DNA from: Flammeovirga agarivorans
GTDB lineage: Bacteria; Bacteroidota; Bacteroidia; Cytophagales; Flammeovirgaceae
Length of the DNA: 64,000 nucleotides
NCBI RefSeq assembly: GCF_012641475.1
Contig: NZ_JABAIL010000009.1
Location: forward strand, 62,001 to 126,000
Direction of reading: 5' to 3'
In this document: one piece after another, positions 9,578-18,284 of the stretch
Layout of the letters: the number at the start of each line of letters is the position of its first letter
Position numbering within the stretch: the first letter of the stretch is position 1
The notes under the pieces: generated by a model
Databases searched by the model: none
What the model was told of the DNA's origin: nothing
Seen by the model: the letters and a program-made list of their open reading frames with translations, nothing else
Translations under genes and position numbers: made by a program

Positions 9578-9727
9578 TTTAATTAGTAATACAGAATAAG
9601 TAATTATCGAATTTATTCTGATTATGATTCTATATTACCCATGTATTTGTTGTTACTTTTCTAACTATCAGAAACATATTATATTTATTTGGTAAACTAT
9701 TATTTAGCGAACTCTTTTTTTATTCTA

Positions 9728-10936
9728 ATGAAATTACTTTTAAACAAACTATTATTAGTCTTTGCCTTATCTGCACTACTATTTGCATGTGAAGAAGAGA
9801 AGGTAATACCACAAATTGAGATCGAAGAAGAAATTGAAGAAAAAGAGGAGGAACCTCAGAAACCTCTTTTTAACACACAAACTTTTTCACTGTCCTTCAA
9901 TAAAATAATGCGAGGATGCTTTGGAGGAAATTATGTGCTTACTTCTGAAATGGATAGTAATAAACTGTTGACGACTTCTGCTTCGATGCCTCATCTCGGA
10001 AAGTTCGGTGAAGACATTATCTCATTTGAACATTTAACGGATGAGTATGATTCTGTTTTATCTACAAATGTGACTTTTAATGAAACAGGGTATAGTTTAG
10101 CTTTAACCTATGAGTTTAGTGATTTATCCCACAAGATTACTTTCATTAATTCATCTACGGATATCACTCAAACTTCAAGATATAGTGATGACCCATACAA
10201 CCGTATTTTATATGAAACACATGGAGGAAAATTTTCATTGATATTTTACAATGAAAGCGGTCAGTCAGTGGCATTAGGTATTGACAGGTTTGAGCAAAAT
10301 TATCCCATTCCGTATGATGGTTATGTTTCATATAATGGGCAAAACAATGTATCTGTAGTTGAAATCCCAGGAGAGTATGGTTACAGATATGACTATACTT
10401 ATGATAATCAAGAAAGGTTTAGTGAGATTAAATATGTATCTCAGGATTTTAGAAGAAAAAGTTACATCAAAAGGTTTGAGTACTTTGAGGATCATTTTGT
10501 TGTCAATGTTAGTTCAGATGCAACATCTACTGAAAAGGGAGATTATGATATCTATTATGGGGAGAAGAAGAAACTTTTGAAGAGTAGATTTCACCAAGAT
10601 GATTATTATGTCGACACTAATTTTGCTCTTGATACTACCGAATTATACATTTTTGGAAAAGAGCACCTATTCTATAATAGAGTAGAGGATGGTGAAGATG
10701 AATTATATTTAATTTTACGAAGAACTGTTGCTGATCAATATGTGCAGAACAGTGATGTAGAATTTAATGTTTATGATGGAGATGAAACGTATTTGGGTCA
10801 GGTGAGTTTCTATAATGATACTTTCGTAGATAGCGATGGTATGGAACACCCAGAAATACCTTCTTATTTAGACAATCTATCATTTACTTATGGCGTGACG
10901 GAATACAATACTATATCTTCGCACATTCCTTTTTAA
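9728..10936 (+). CDS. Lipoprotein of unknown function
   Basis: The start at 9728 gives 402 residues and a textbook lipoprotein signal (MKLLLNKLLLVFALSALLFA then Cys). The in-frame ATG at 9689 would place 13 hydrophobic residues before it. After the Cys comes a Glu-rich linker (residues about 20-40), then a beta-rich domain with many Tyr and Asp, including FNETGYSLALTYEF and YTYDNQERFSEIKYVSQDF, like the YD-type repeats seen in many Bacteroidota surface proteins. No family is recognised. I expect it on the outer membrane or cell surface. It ends just before a strong bidirectional terminator. Confidence 0.7.
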   Translation: MKLLLNKLLLVFALSALLFACEEEKVIPQIEIEEEIEEKEEEPQKPLFNTQTFSLSFNKIMRGCFGGNYVLTSEMDSNKLLTTSASMPHLGKFGEDIISFEHLTDEYDSVLSTNVTFNETGYSLALTYEFSDLSHKITFINSSTDITQTSRYSDDPYNRILYETHGGKFSLIFYNESGQSVALGIDRFEQNYPIPYDGYVSYNGQNNVSVVEIPGEYGYRYDYTYDNQERFSEIKYVSQDFRRKSYIKRFEYFEDHFVVNVSSDATSTEKGDYDIYYGEKKKLLKSRFHQDDYYVDTNFALDTTELYIFGKEHLFYNRVEDGEDELYLILRRTVADQYVQNSDVEFNVYDGDETYLGQVSFYNDTFVDSDGMEHPEIPSYLDNLSFTYGVTEYNTISSHIPF

Positions 10937-10951
10937 AGGTAGTAGCTGTAT

Positions 10952-10992
10952 AAAACAAAGGGCAACTCATCTATTGGGTTGCCCTTTGTTTT
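10952..10992. terminator. Bidirectional terminator
   Basis: A 15-bp perfect stem (AAAACAAAGGGCAAC / GTTGCCCTTTGTTTT) with an 11-nt loop, lying between the lipoprotein gene (plus) and the SPFH gene (minus). T-runs lie on both sides. Confidence 0.9.
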
Positions 10993-11002
10993 GTTTTAAA
11001 AT

Positions 11003-11941
11003 TTATTTTTTGTTTTCACTCTTATTCTGGGAGTTTTTAAATACTGAGCTTGCAGTAGCAATCATGCCCGAAATATTAGCCAAGTCAGAAGGAATAATCA
11101 TTGAATTATTTTCTTTTGCGAGTTTACCGAATTCATTAAGGTATTGTTCGGCAATTCTTAAATTAACTGCATCGAGACCGTTTTGAGAACTGATCGCATC
11201 AGAAATTGCTCTAATCCCGTTTGCGGTTGCATTAGCTACTTCTTCAATCTCAGAAGCTTTACCTTTTGCTTCATTGATTCTTTTTTGTTTTTCACCCTCA
11301 GATCTTTTGATCAATTCTTGTTTGTCTCCGTCAGCCACATTGATTTTTGCTTGCTTTTCGCCTTCAGATTCAGCAATCATTGCTCTTTTTTCTCTTTCAG
11401 CTCGCATTTGCTTTTCCATTGCATCTTTTATGCTCTGTGGAGGTGTTATGTTTTTTACCTCATACCTACTCACTTTTACTCCCCAAGGGTCACTGGCTTT
11501 ATCAACGGCTGTAACAATAGTGGTATTAATGTTATCTCTTTCTTCAAAGGTTTTATCAAGTTCCATTTTACCAATTACACTCCTCATGGTTGTCTGAGCA
11601 AGTTGTATAGCGGCAAATTTATAATCTTCAATACCATAAGAAGCCTTTTTAGGATCGAAAATCTGAATGTATAAGATCCCATCTACCTCTACGGTGATAT
11701 TATCTCGAGTAATACAGCTTTGCGAATCAACATCAATAGCTTGTTCTTTAAGAGAATGTTTGTAGGCAACTCTATCAAAAAATGGGATGAGGATGTGAAA
11801 ACCTGCTTGAATAGTACCTCGGTATTTTCCCAACCTTTCGATGATGTATGCAGATCTTTGTGGAACTACTTTGATATACCTTAGTAAGACTAAGAGTATA
11901 AAAACTCCAATTCCGGAATAGATAATTGTGCTTATTTCCAT
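11003..11941 (-). CDS. qmcA: SPFH/Band 7 membrane protein, QmcA/paraslipin type
   Basis: 312 residues: an N-terminal membrane segment (IIYSGIGVFILLVLLRYI), then the SPFH domain beginning VVPQRSAYIIERLGKYRG and including EVDGILYIQIFDPKKASYGI, TTMRSVIGKMELDKTFEERD and SRYEVKNITPP. A long charged helix (residues about 170-240, EKQAKINVADGDKQ and related) follows, as in stomatin-like proteins that form large membrane rings. The gene starts 1 nt after the stop of the NfeD-type gene, the classic SPFH-NfeD pair. These pairs are tied to membrane microdomain organisation and protein quality control. The family call is secure. Confidence 0.92.
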   Translation of the reverse strand: MEISTIIYSGIGVFILLVLLRYIKVVPQRSAYIIERLGKYRGTIQAGFHILIPFFDRVAYKHSLKEQAIDVDSQSCITRDNITVEVDGILYIQIFDPKKASYGIEDYKFAAIQLAQTTMRSVIGKMELDKTFEERDNINTTIVTAVDKASDPWGVKVSRYEVKNITPPQSIKDAMEKQMRAEREKRAMIAESEGEKQAKINVADGDKQELIKRSEGEKQKRINEAKGKASEIEEVANATANGIRAISDAISSQNGLDAVNLRIAEQYLNEFGKLAKENNSMIIPSDLANISGMIATASSVFKNSQNKSENKK

Positions 11942-11942
11942 T

Positions 11943-12401
11943 TTAGTTTTGTATTAATTCAACTTTGAGTATTATGCTTGCTTTTCCTTTAATTTCGACG
12001 ATTTGACCTTTTCTGATATGCTGGTCAGACTCTGCAGTCCAAACAGTACCTTTGAATTCAACTTGCCCAGGTTTTTTGTCTTTAATATCTTCAATAACTT
12101 TGGCTTGGTGACCAATAAATTCTTCCATTAAGAAGTGTTCTTCCTTTACTTTTGATTTAAAAAATCGTGTTTTCAATTGTCCTCTTAATGTGATAAGAAG
12201 CACTATTGACGAAAGGATAAAAAGGATTATTTGAAAATCTGTTGATGGTGTATAAATCACAGAAGCCAATGATGTAATCCATGCACCTATTCCAAAGAAG
12301 ATAAAGACTAGATTTGGTCCGATGAATTCGATGAGTAACAGTAGTAACCCAATTAAAAACCATATTAATGTAGGATTACTTAGTAGAGTTTCAAGTTCCA
12401 T
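11943..12401 (-). CDS. NfeD-like membrane protein, partner of the SPFH protein
   Basis: 152 residues. The N-terminal half has three membrane helices (WFLIGLLLLLIEFIGPNLVF with the conserved G-P turn, GIGAWITSLASVIY, IILFILSSIVLLITL). The C-terminal soluble part (about residues 90-152) is the NfeD OB-fold domain with GHQAKVIEDI, GTVWTAES and GQIVEIKG. Short NfeD proteins without the serine protease part pair with QmcA-type SPFH proteins. Gene order and the 1-nt spacing support co-expression and a membrane complex. Confidence 0.9.
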   Translation of the reverse strand: MELETLLSNPTLIWFLIGLLLLLIEFIGPNLVFIFFGIGAWITSLASVIYTPSTDFQIILFILSSIVLLITLRGQLKTRFFKSKVKEEHFLMEEFIGHQAKVIEDIKDKKPGQVEFKGTVWTAESDQHIRKGQIVEIKGKASIILKVELIQN

Positions 12402-12636
12402 TTTAGTTTTTGATATAGTCAGGTTTAGAATTATTATATTGTATATATACGAGTTGTTTAATTATTGGGTTTGAATTGTTGAAAAAATGTAAACATCGAA
12501 AATAGGGATATTTCTAATGTAATAAAAACAAAGTGTTAAGAATGTAGTTTTCATTTTAAGCTTAAACAATAACAAAAAGTCTAATCCAATAAACAAACTC
12601 TGAAAACATGATTATTTACCTTCTGAAGTTTATTGA

Positions 12637-14148
12637 ATGGAAAAATTTGCAGACTTTCATCTTCATCTATCTCTAAAACATCTAGTAAATAAGGGCCAAA
12701 AAGGGAGACAGAACATCTGGGATACCTTAGACTATAACCCTACAAAACATAGCCAAAAAAGGGCTTCAGGAGACCGCTATGATCAATCTAGTCTATCTTT
12801 ATTGATCGATACAAACGTAAAAATTGCTGTGATTGCATTGCACCCAGTAGAACGGTTTGCTTCAGGGACGTTTATTAATAGGTTGATGAGTAAATTGATT
12901 TGTGGTTTTCAGATGAAAACACTTAGAAATTGGGTACAAGAAGGTGTATATGCATTTTCATTATTAAATAGAGAAATCGAGACTATCCTGTCTTTAAAGA
13001 AAGAAAACAATTATCGAAAGGAATACCCAACATGTTTGGTAAACGGATCGAGAAAAGCACTAATACCTGTGACAAAAGAAGAAGTAGAAGATGAACAAAT
13101 CACAAAACTTTTTCTGAGTATTGAAGGAATACATGCTTTAAGTGATTTACCCATGGGATGTACTGAAGAGGAGTTGGCAGAAGAAGTATTAAAAAATCTC
13201 CATCATATTCAATTCGAAAGAAATCTACCCATATTCTCATTAACCCTTTGTCATCTTACTAATAATTCTTTTTTCAAACAAAGTTGGGCATTGCCTATGC
13301 CTGGAATTTTTAATTATATCAGAATACCATTAATGGACTTATTGGAAAAACCATCGAAGCCAATAAGCATTTATGGTAAAAGAATTATCAATCAATGTAT
13401 AGATCACTCCAGGCATAAACGCATATTGATTGATGTTAAGCATCTTCATATTGAAGCCAGGTATGAATATTATAAGATGCTTAAAGAGAAGGGGCCCAAC
13501 CCTTTAGACCATTCCGATACCCCATCTACAATTTATGCACCTATCATCGCTTCTCATGTTGGTGTAAGTGGAATGGAAAATAAGGAGCGCGCATTAACTG
13601 TAGGGAATGCGTTTAATGAAATAAAAAAATCTAAGTACAGAAGGTTTAATCCTTGGGAAATCAATCTATGTGATGAAGAATTACAAATCATCATGGAATC
13701 TAAAGGCATGATTGGTATTTCTTTGGACCAGAGGATTTTGGGAGTAAGGAATGATCAATATGTTGAAGAAATAAAAGGGATACTGATCAACAACTTTGGT
13801 TATGAGTATTGGAAATCATTGAAGCCGATAGAAAGAAAAGAGGCGATTCATTCAGCTATATTTCTGGATAATCTTTTATATATCATTCATAAGATGGGCC
13901 ATGAAAATGCATGGAAATGTGTATGTATCGGTTCGGATTATGATGGTATTATTCGTCCAATTGTAGTTTGTCCGACTGTCGCTTACTTTGAATATTTTGA
14001 GAATTATCTTGTTCAGCATTTCGAGCAACTTAGAATCCACACCGATGAAGAGATTTTTATTCCGGAAGGAGAAACAATAACCTCTTTAATGCGGGGAGTT
14101 TTTTATACTAATGTTCGAGATTTTCTAAATATTAATTATCTCAACTAA
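12637..14148 (+). CDS. Membrane dipeptidase (M19)-like metal-dependent hydrolase
   Basis: 503 residues, no signal peptide. Motifs of the renal dipeptidase fold appear in order: FADFHLHLS at residue 5, LSIEGIHALSDLP (bridging Glu), ILIDVKHLH, IIASHVGVSG and CIGSDYDGIIRP (catalytic Asp). The usual first motif in M19 enzymes is HxD; here it is HLH. Length is 100-150 residues above typical M19 proteins, from insertions at about residues 60-150 and 200-260. It probably acts on a dipeptide or related amide in the cytoplasm. It is monocistronic, with a long 5-prime region. The fold assignment is fair and the substrate unknown. Confidence 0.7.
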   Translation: MEKFADFHLHLSLKHLVNKGQKGRQNIWDTLDYNPTKHSQKRASGDRYDQSSLSLLIDTNVKIAVIALHPVERFASGTFINRLMSKLICGFQMKTLRNWVQEGVYAFSLLNREIETILSLKKENNYRKEYPTCLVNGSRKALIPVTKEEVEDEQITKLFLSIEGIHALSDLPMGCTEEELAEEVLKNLHHIQFERNLPIFSLTLCHLTNNSFFKQSWALPMPGIFNYIRIPLMDLLEKPSKPISIYGKRIINQCIDHSRHKRILIDVKHLHIEARYEYYKMLKEKGPNPLDHSDTPSTIYAPIIASHVGVSGMENKERALTVGNAFNEIKKSKYRRFNPWEINLCDEELQIIMESKGMIGISLDQRILGVRNDQYVEEIKGILINNFGYEYWKSLKPIERKEAIHSAIFLDNLLYIIHKMGHENAWKCVCIGSDYDGIIRPIVVCPTVAYFEYFENYLVQHFEQLRIHTDEEIFIPEGETITSLMRGVFYTNVRDFLNINYLN

Positions 14149-14354
14149 TGTATTAAAAATGAAGAAAACCGGAATATGAAATAGAATAATCGGTTTATAA
14201 AAAGTTGATCTACGTCACCATAGTATACTATAGTGTAGTTCAATTAATAGTGATTTAAGATAACCCAAAAACGATTTTTTTATATCGATGATTTTTTGCC
14301 CATATCGATAATGCTTTGTTGAGATGATAATAGTTTAAAGATGTAAAGAATTTG

Positions 14355-14383
14355 ACAGCCTCGGAAATTTGTTCTGAGGCTGT
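14355..14383. terminator. Terminator hairpin between convergent genes
   Basis: Stem ACAGCCTC / GAGGCTGT, extendable by four inner pairs (one G-T), followed by TTTT on the plus strand. It lies about 200 bp after the peptidase stop and 11 bp before the stop of the minus-strand gene at 14394. Confidence 0.75.
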
Positions 14384-14393
14384 TTTCGTATTA

Positions 14394-15731
14394 CTAATTA
14401 ATGGATTCTTTTCTAGCATTGAATCGTTGAATCAATGATAAAATTTCTTCCATTTTGTAGGTGCCTTTTTTCTTATGAATTTCTGTGAGTATTTCTTGAT
14501 CATCATATAAAAACATCTTTAGAATCCGTTTATAGGTGGATTTATATGTAGTTAAAAACTCATCTCTGCTACCTCTTTTGATGACAAATCGATTTTTACC
14601 ATTAACCTCAGTCATAAAAACTTCTACCTCTCCATCGATTATCCTAGGTAGGAAAATAGCTATCTTTTCTTTTTTCTCCTTTTGAATATGATCAATATTT
14701 TTCCCTTGAATAGGAACTCGTACCCATCCATAATAATTACCATTATCTGCCTGAAAAGAGAGTTTGTCGTAGGCGTAAATACTAGCTCTAGGAAGGTGAA
14801 TACTATCTGTAAAGAATAACTGATGTTCAAAGCCAGCTTTACTTAAACCGTAAGTGGCGGTTTCATCAAAAACAATATGTTTTGGAGAGGTAATAAACCC
14901 TTTCTTGGCGTAGTTTTCACCTATTAATGTCCCTTTGATGTATTGTGGCTTCTTCTCTTCTGCCTTAGGAAATTTTAGATTGTATTCAGTAAGTAATTGT
15001 ATGATTGTGCTATCATGATATTCTTTTACAAAATGAATTTGCCCTCTTAACAAGGAGTCACCAGTGCAATAATGGAGAAGTAACTTTTTTAACGGCTCCA
15101 CTTCAAATTTTGCAGATTTCTCTTCTCCATCTTTTTCAAGAATAAGGTATTCTTCGTAATCATATCTTGTTTTGTAGGCAGTTATATTTCCTTTGACAAT
15201 CCTTCTTGCCATGTATTTAAATTGGTTGGGATCAAATTTATCTTCTTCATGTACAAAGACATTCTTTTTTCCCTTGTATACTTTGTAGTAATCATCTCGA
15301 GAAGGAACCTCATAAAAATCAGTAAATGTCATTCCACTGTATAATTCATTGAGGTGGATAGTTTGAAAATAACCCAAGCTATCATAGTCTATTGCTTTTA
15401 CTACTTTTATTGGATACTTTTTTGATGGGTCTGTAATTCTTTTCTTATATAGAATGTTTTGTTCAATTACACCCAAAGGAATCAAGTACGAATATGTATT
15501 CGGATTGGCCCCACCAATAGTATAGCTGACGGTTTTATACCTTCCTGTTTTTTTAATTTCTCTATTTGTTGCATGTGTACTTGTAGGCTTTTTTACCGTT
15601 TTTATTTTTATATATCCCTCAATTGTTGAGTCTTTAGTAATCAGTTTACCTTTTGTAAATACAGACTGTGAGAAGGAGGGTATTGTGATAAATAGAAGAA
15701 GTGGAATTAGAATTAGTCGTACAATAGTCAT
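14394..15731 (-). CDS. Secreted protein of unknown function
   Basis: 445 residues with a signal peptide (MTIVRLILIPLLLFITIPSF, then SQ). The mature part is rich in Lys, Tyr and Thr, with beta-type stretches such as GYIKIKTV near residue 40, and a Lys/Arg-rich C-terminal helix (residues about 395-445). I recognise no domain or catalytic motif; it has the look of Bacteroidota periplasmic proteins of unknown role. It is monocistronic, convergent with the M19-like gene, and its upstream 460 bp contain no other gene. Confidence 0.65.
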   Translation of the reverse strand: MTIVRLILIPLLLFITIPSFSQSVFTKGKLITKDSTIEGYIKIKTVKKPTSTHATNREIKKTGRYKTVSYTIGGANPNTYSYLIPLGVIEQNILYKKRITDPSKKYPIKVVKAIDYDSLGYFQTIHLNELYSGMTFTDFYEVPSRDDYYKVYKGKKNVFVHEEDKFDPNQFKYMARRIVKGNITAYKTRYDYEEYLILEKDGEEKSAKFEVEPLKKLLLHYCTGDSLLRGQIHFVKEYHDSTIIQLLTEYNLKFPKAEEKKPQYIKGTLIGENYAKKGFITSPKHIVFDETATYGLSKAGFEHQLFFTDSIHLPRASIYAYDKLSFQADNGNYYGWVRVPIQGKNIDHIQKEKKEKIAIFLPRIIDGEVEVFMTEVNGKNRFVIKRGSRDEFLTTYKSTYKRILKMFLYDDQEILTEIHKKKGTYKMEEILSLIQRFNARKESIN

Positions 15732-16192
15732 CTTAGTAATGTTTGCTCAAGTAATAAGTAAAGATAAGAAGAGTGTATAGAATAAAAAAGAGGGTGTACC
15801 TATCCAAACTCTCTGCCCTTAAGTAGTAATCGTCTCCAAAAAACGCACTTGTACGAAGGAACGGTTGGGTTGTTCAAATTCAAAATTTATTCATAAAAGT
15901 AAATCGATGGTTTTCTAGAAGGGGTGTGAGGTGAAAATGGGATTTAGTTGAGTGATTTTTTTAAAACAGCTATATATTAATTAATTATTAATAATTCAAA
16001 AAACAATATTAAATTCTTTAAAATTAAAATAACGCAATATATAATTGAATCATAATTCAAATAACTATTAATTCGTTTGAAAGCAAAACAGCTGTTTATC
16101 TATTCATAACTTTTAAATAATTAATAGCTCATAGTCAGAATATACTAAGCCATACAATAAATGGAAGTAGGTTTATAAATATTAAATAGAAG
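15732..16192. other. Intergenic region, 461 bp
   Basis: Divergent spacer between the unknown secreted protein (minus) and the small lipoprotein (plus). The stretch from about 15960 to 16190 is very AT-rich. It presumably holds both promoters. I see no conserved element or reading frame. Confidence 0.4.
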
Positions 16193-16732
16193 ATGAACTT
16201 CAATTTTAAACATTTGCTCAAACTAAACTTTTTACTTTTAGCAATTCTTTTTTGTACAGCTTGTCATAAAGACACCGAAATGGAAGTACAACATGAAAGT
16301 ATTCCGGGTCCAGACGTCATCATTTCTTTTTCAATTCAATCTAAAGAAGGTGTTGATCTGTTGAACCCAGACAATCCATTAAGTTTTAAACATGAGGATA
16401 TTGGGTTGTATGAAGATATTCAACTTACAAAAGAAGTTACAAGGGAATGGTCTTCGGACATTGATGGAAAAATGGAAATCAATAAGTGGGAAGAGAATGG
16501 TAAAGAGATGTTTAAAATTTCAATCCTTGCTCAAGGTGAAAAAAATCCCGACAACTCAAAAAAATATGGCAGTTGTTATCTAAAACTTTCTGATGAAGTG
16601 ATTGATGAAATCTCTGTAGAAATAGTTGATGAAATGACATATAGTTACGTTTCAAGTTTCTCTTACAATGGAACAGTAATTTTCAGTGATGAAAATGGTT
16701 ACGCTGATTGGGATGGAGTCATCATCAAGTAA
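16193..16732 (+). CDS. Small lipoprotein of unknown function
   Basis: 179 residues with a lipoprotein signal (LLLAILFCTAC, Cys at about residue 24). The mature part is acidic, with paired beta stretches, for example VIISFSIQSKEGVDLLNP and a repeated SVEIVDEMTYSYVSSFSYNG. No family is recognised. It is likely outer-membrane anchored. It is followed directly by a decayed transposase, so this part of the chromosome has seen insertion activity. Confidence 0.65.
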   Translation: MNFNFKHLLKLNFLLLAILFCTACHKDTEMEVQHESIPGPDVIISFSIQSKEGVDLLNPDNPLSFKHEDIGLYEDIQLTKEVTREWSSDIDGKMEINKWEENGKEMFKISILAQGEKNPDNSKKYGSCYLKLSDEVIDEISVEIVDEMTYSYVSSFSYNGTVIFSDENGYADWDGVIIK

Positions 16733-16770
16733 TCATGATAATTGAATGACAAAATTATTTATTCAATCCG

Positions 16771-16975
16771 ATGGGACAGCACAAGTCTTTAAAAGGTATA
16801 AAAATAGAGAAAACAACGATGTGCTGAAGTAGAGGAAATGTTCGGTCAGTTAAAAGGAAATAAAGGGTTCAAGAGGTTCTTCATGAAAGGTCTAGATAAA
16901 ATCGAAGTAAAACTTGGGTTGGTCTTCTTGTCTATGAATATCTTGAAATATACAAGGAACCTCAAAAAGGACTAA
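16771..16975 (+). pseudogene. C-terminal remnant of a DDE transposase (IS1182-like)
   Basis: The frame ending at 16975 encodes AEVEEMFGQLKGNKGFKRFF, then MKGLDKIEVKLGLVFLSMNI and LKYTRNLKKD. This is the hallmark C-terminus of IS1182/IS5-type DDE transposases, including the Glu of the catalytic triad in the EVEEMFGQ motif. Upstream the match continues only by changing frame (MGQHKSLK, then RYKNRE, then AEVEE), with stops in each frame, so at least two frameshifts are present. No 5-prime part of the transposase remains. The family assignment is from memory of the motif. Confidence 0.75.
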
Positions 16976-17079
16976 ATCAACTCATATTTGCTGATATTTT
17001 TACATTTTCACTACAGTTACAAAGAGTATTGCTTGAAATCTTAGTTTTGGCTTCTGAAGTGAAAAAAGTTGAGATATGA

Positions 17080-17124
17080 AAAAAGAGGCTGATTCATAAA
17101 CGAGTTATGAGACGGCCTCTTTTT
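17080..17124. terminator. Hairpin/terminator at the end of the insertion remnant and after galM
   Basis: Perfect 10-bp outer stem AAAAAGAGGC / GCCTCTTTTT, with an inner CATAA / TTATG stem. It has T-runs on both strands and lies 26 bp after the galM stop (minus). It may derive from the insertion-sequence end. Confidence 0.8.
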
Positions 17125-17149
17125 CTTTAGCTATATAACAAACTACAAA

Positions 17150-18199
17150 CTACTTCGCAGAAAATTTGTAGACCGTTTTCTGAGTATAAGTCTCACCCGG
17201 CTTCAATTCAGTTGAAGGGAAGTGAGGGTTATTTGGAGAATCAGGGTAATGTTGTGCTTCCATACAGAAACCCTGACGTTTGATATGAGGTGTTTGGTTC
17301 TTACCCATATCACCTTCTAGCCAGTTGCCAGTATATAATTGTACACCTGGCTCAGTGGTGTAAGCTTGTAAGAATCTACCAGAAGCAGGCTCATATGCTT
17401 CACCAATTAATCCATATTCCCCTAGTGGCTTATCAATAACTAAGTTATGATCATAACCTACACCAATTCTATTTTGCTCGTAATCGGCATCGATTTCTTT
17501 GCCAATTAGTTTTGGTGAAGTAAAATCAAACGGAGTTCCTTTTACAGAAATGATTTCACCTGTAGGAATACAAGTCTCATCAATAGGAGTAAAGTACTTA
17601 CAGTTTAATGTTAACTCATGATCTTCAATATTACCTTCACCTTTTAGGTTAAAGTAAGGGTGAGATGTAAAGTTAATTACTGTCGTCTTATCAGTAGTAG
17701 CTTTATACTCTAATACGATTTCATTTTCGTTAGTTAGAGTAAATTGAACTGAAACAGTTACAGCACCAGGGAAATTCTCTTCACCATCAGGACTAACTCT
17801 AGAAATAGTAATCGATTGATCAGCTTCCTCGGTAACATCCCAAACTTTTTGGTCAAAACCTTTAGCTCCACCATGTAGGAAGTTTTCACCATTATTAATA
17901 GCCAATTGGTAATCTTTACCTTCTACCGACAATTGTCCTTTGCAAATACGGTTGGCATAACGACCTGCAATTACACTTAAGTAACAGCCATTGTCTTTTA
18001 AGTAATCAGCTAAAGAGTCTTTACCAAGAAGAACATCGGCAAAGTTTCCTTCTCTATCAGCAGTTTTAAAGCTAACCATGATACCTCCATAGTTAGTAAT
18101 TTGCAACTCTGACCCTAGAGCGTTAGTCAGTGTGTACAAGAAGACTTCTTGGCCTTCGTGTGTACCCCAGTTTTCTTTTTTTAATGCTACAGTTTCCAT
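17150..18199 (-). CDS. galM: Aldose 1-epimerase (galactose mutarotase)
   Basis: 349 residues, cytoplasmic. It converts beta-D-galactose to the alpha form used by galactokinase. Family motifs are present: NYGGIMVSFKT near the N-terminus, AGRYANRICKGQ, NFLHGG, the catalytic His in NFTSHPYFNLKG and the catalytic Glu in YTTEPGVQLYTGNW. Length is standard. It is the last gene of the galK-galT-galE-galM series, all on the minus strand, with an 85-bp gap after galE, and ends in a strong hairpin. Identification is secure. Confidence 0.95.
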   Translation of the reverse strand: METVALKKENWGTHEGQEVFLYTLTNALGSELQITNYGGIMVSFKTADREGNFADVLLGKDSLADYLKDNGCYLSVIAGRYANRICKGQLSVEGKDYQLAINNGENFLHGGAKGFDQKVWDVTEEADQSITISRVSPDGEENFPGAVTVSVQFTLTNENEIVLEYKATTDKTTVINFTSHPYFNLKGEGNIEDHELTLNCKYFTPIDETCIPTGEIISVKGTPFDFTSPKLIGKEIDADYEQNRIGVGYDHNLVIDKPLGEYGLIGEAYEPASGRFLQAYTTEPGVQLYTGNWLEGDMGKNQTPHIKRQGFCMEAQHYPDSPNNPHFPSTELKPGETYTQKTVYKFSAK

Positions 18200-18284
18200 A
18201 ATGTCATTTCATACAAAAAAGAGACAAGCCAATGTTGTCTCATAGAAGAATATATACAGGGGGGTCAAAGCCTCCCTTTTTGAG

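Noticed and set aside
11183-11674. Long frames antisense to the SPFH gene (also 11274-11597)
   Set aside because: They mirror the Lys/Glu-rich helix of the real protein, give Phe/Ser-rich nonsense, and lie wholly inside a gene with clear family motifs.
18240-18284. Terminator between galE and galM
   Set aside because: GGGGGG...CCTCCC with TTTTT points to the plus strand, opposite to the gal genes, and the stem has a mismatch.
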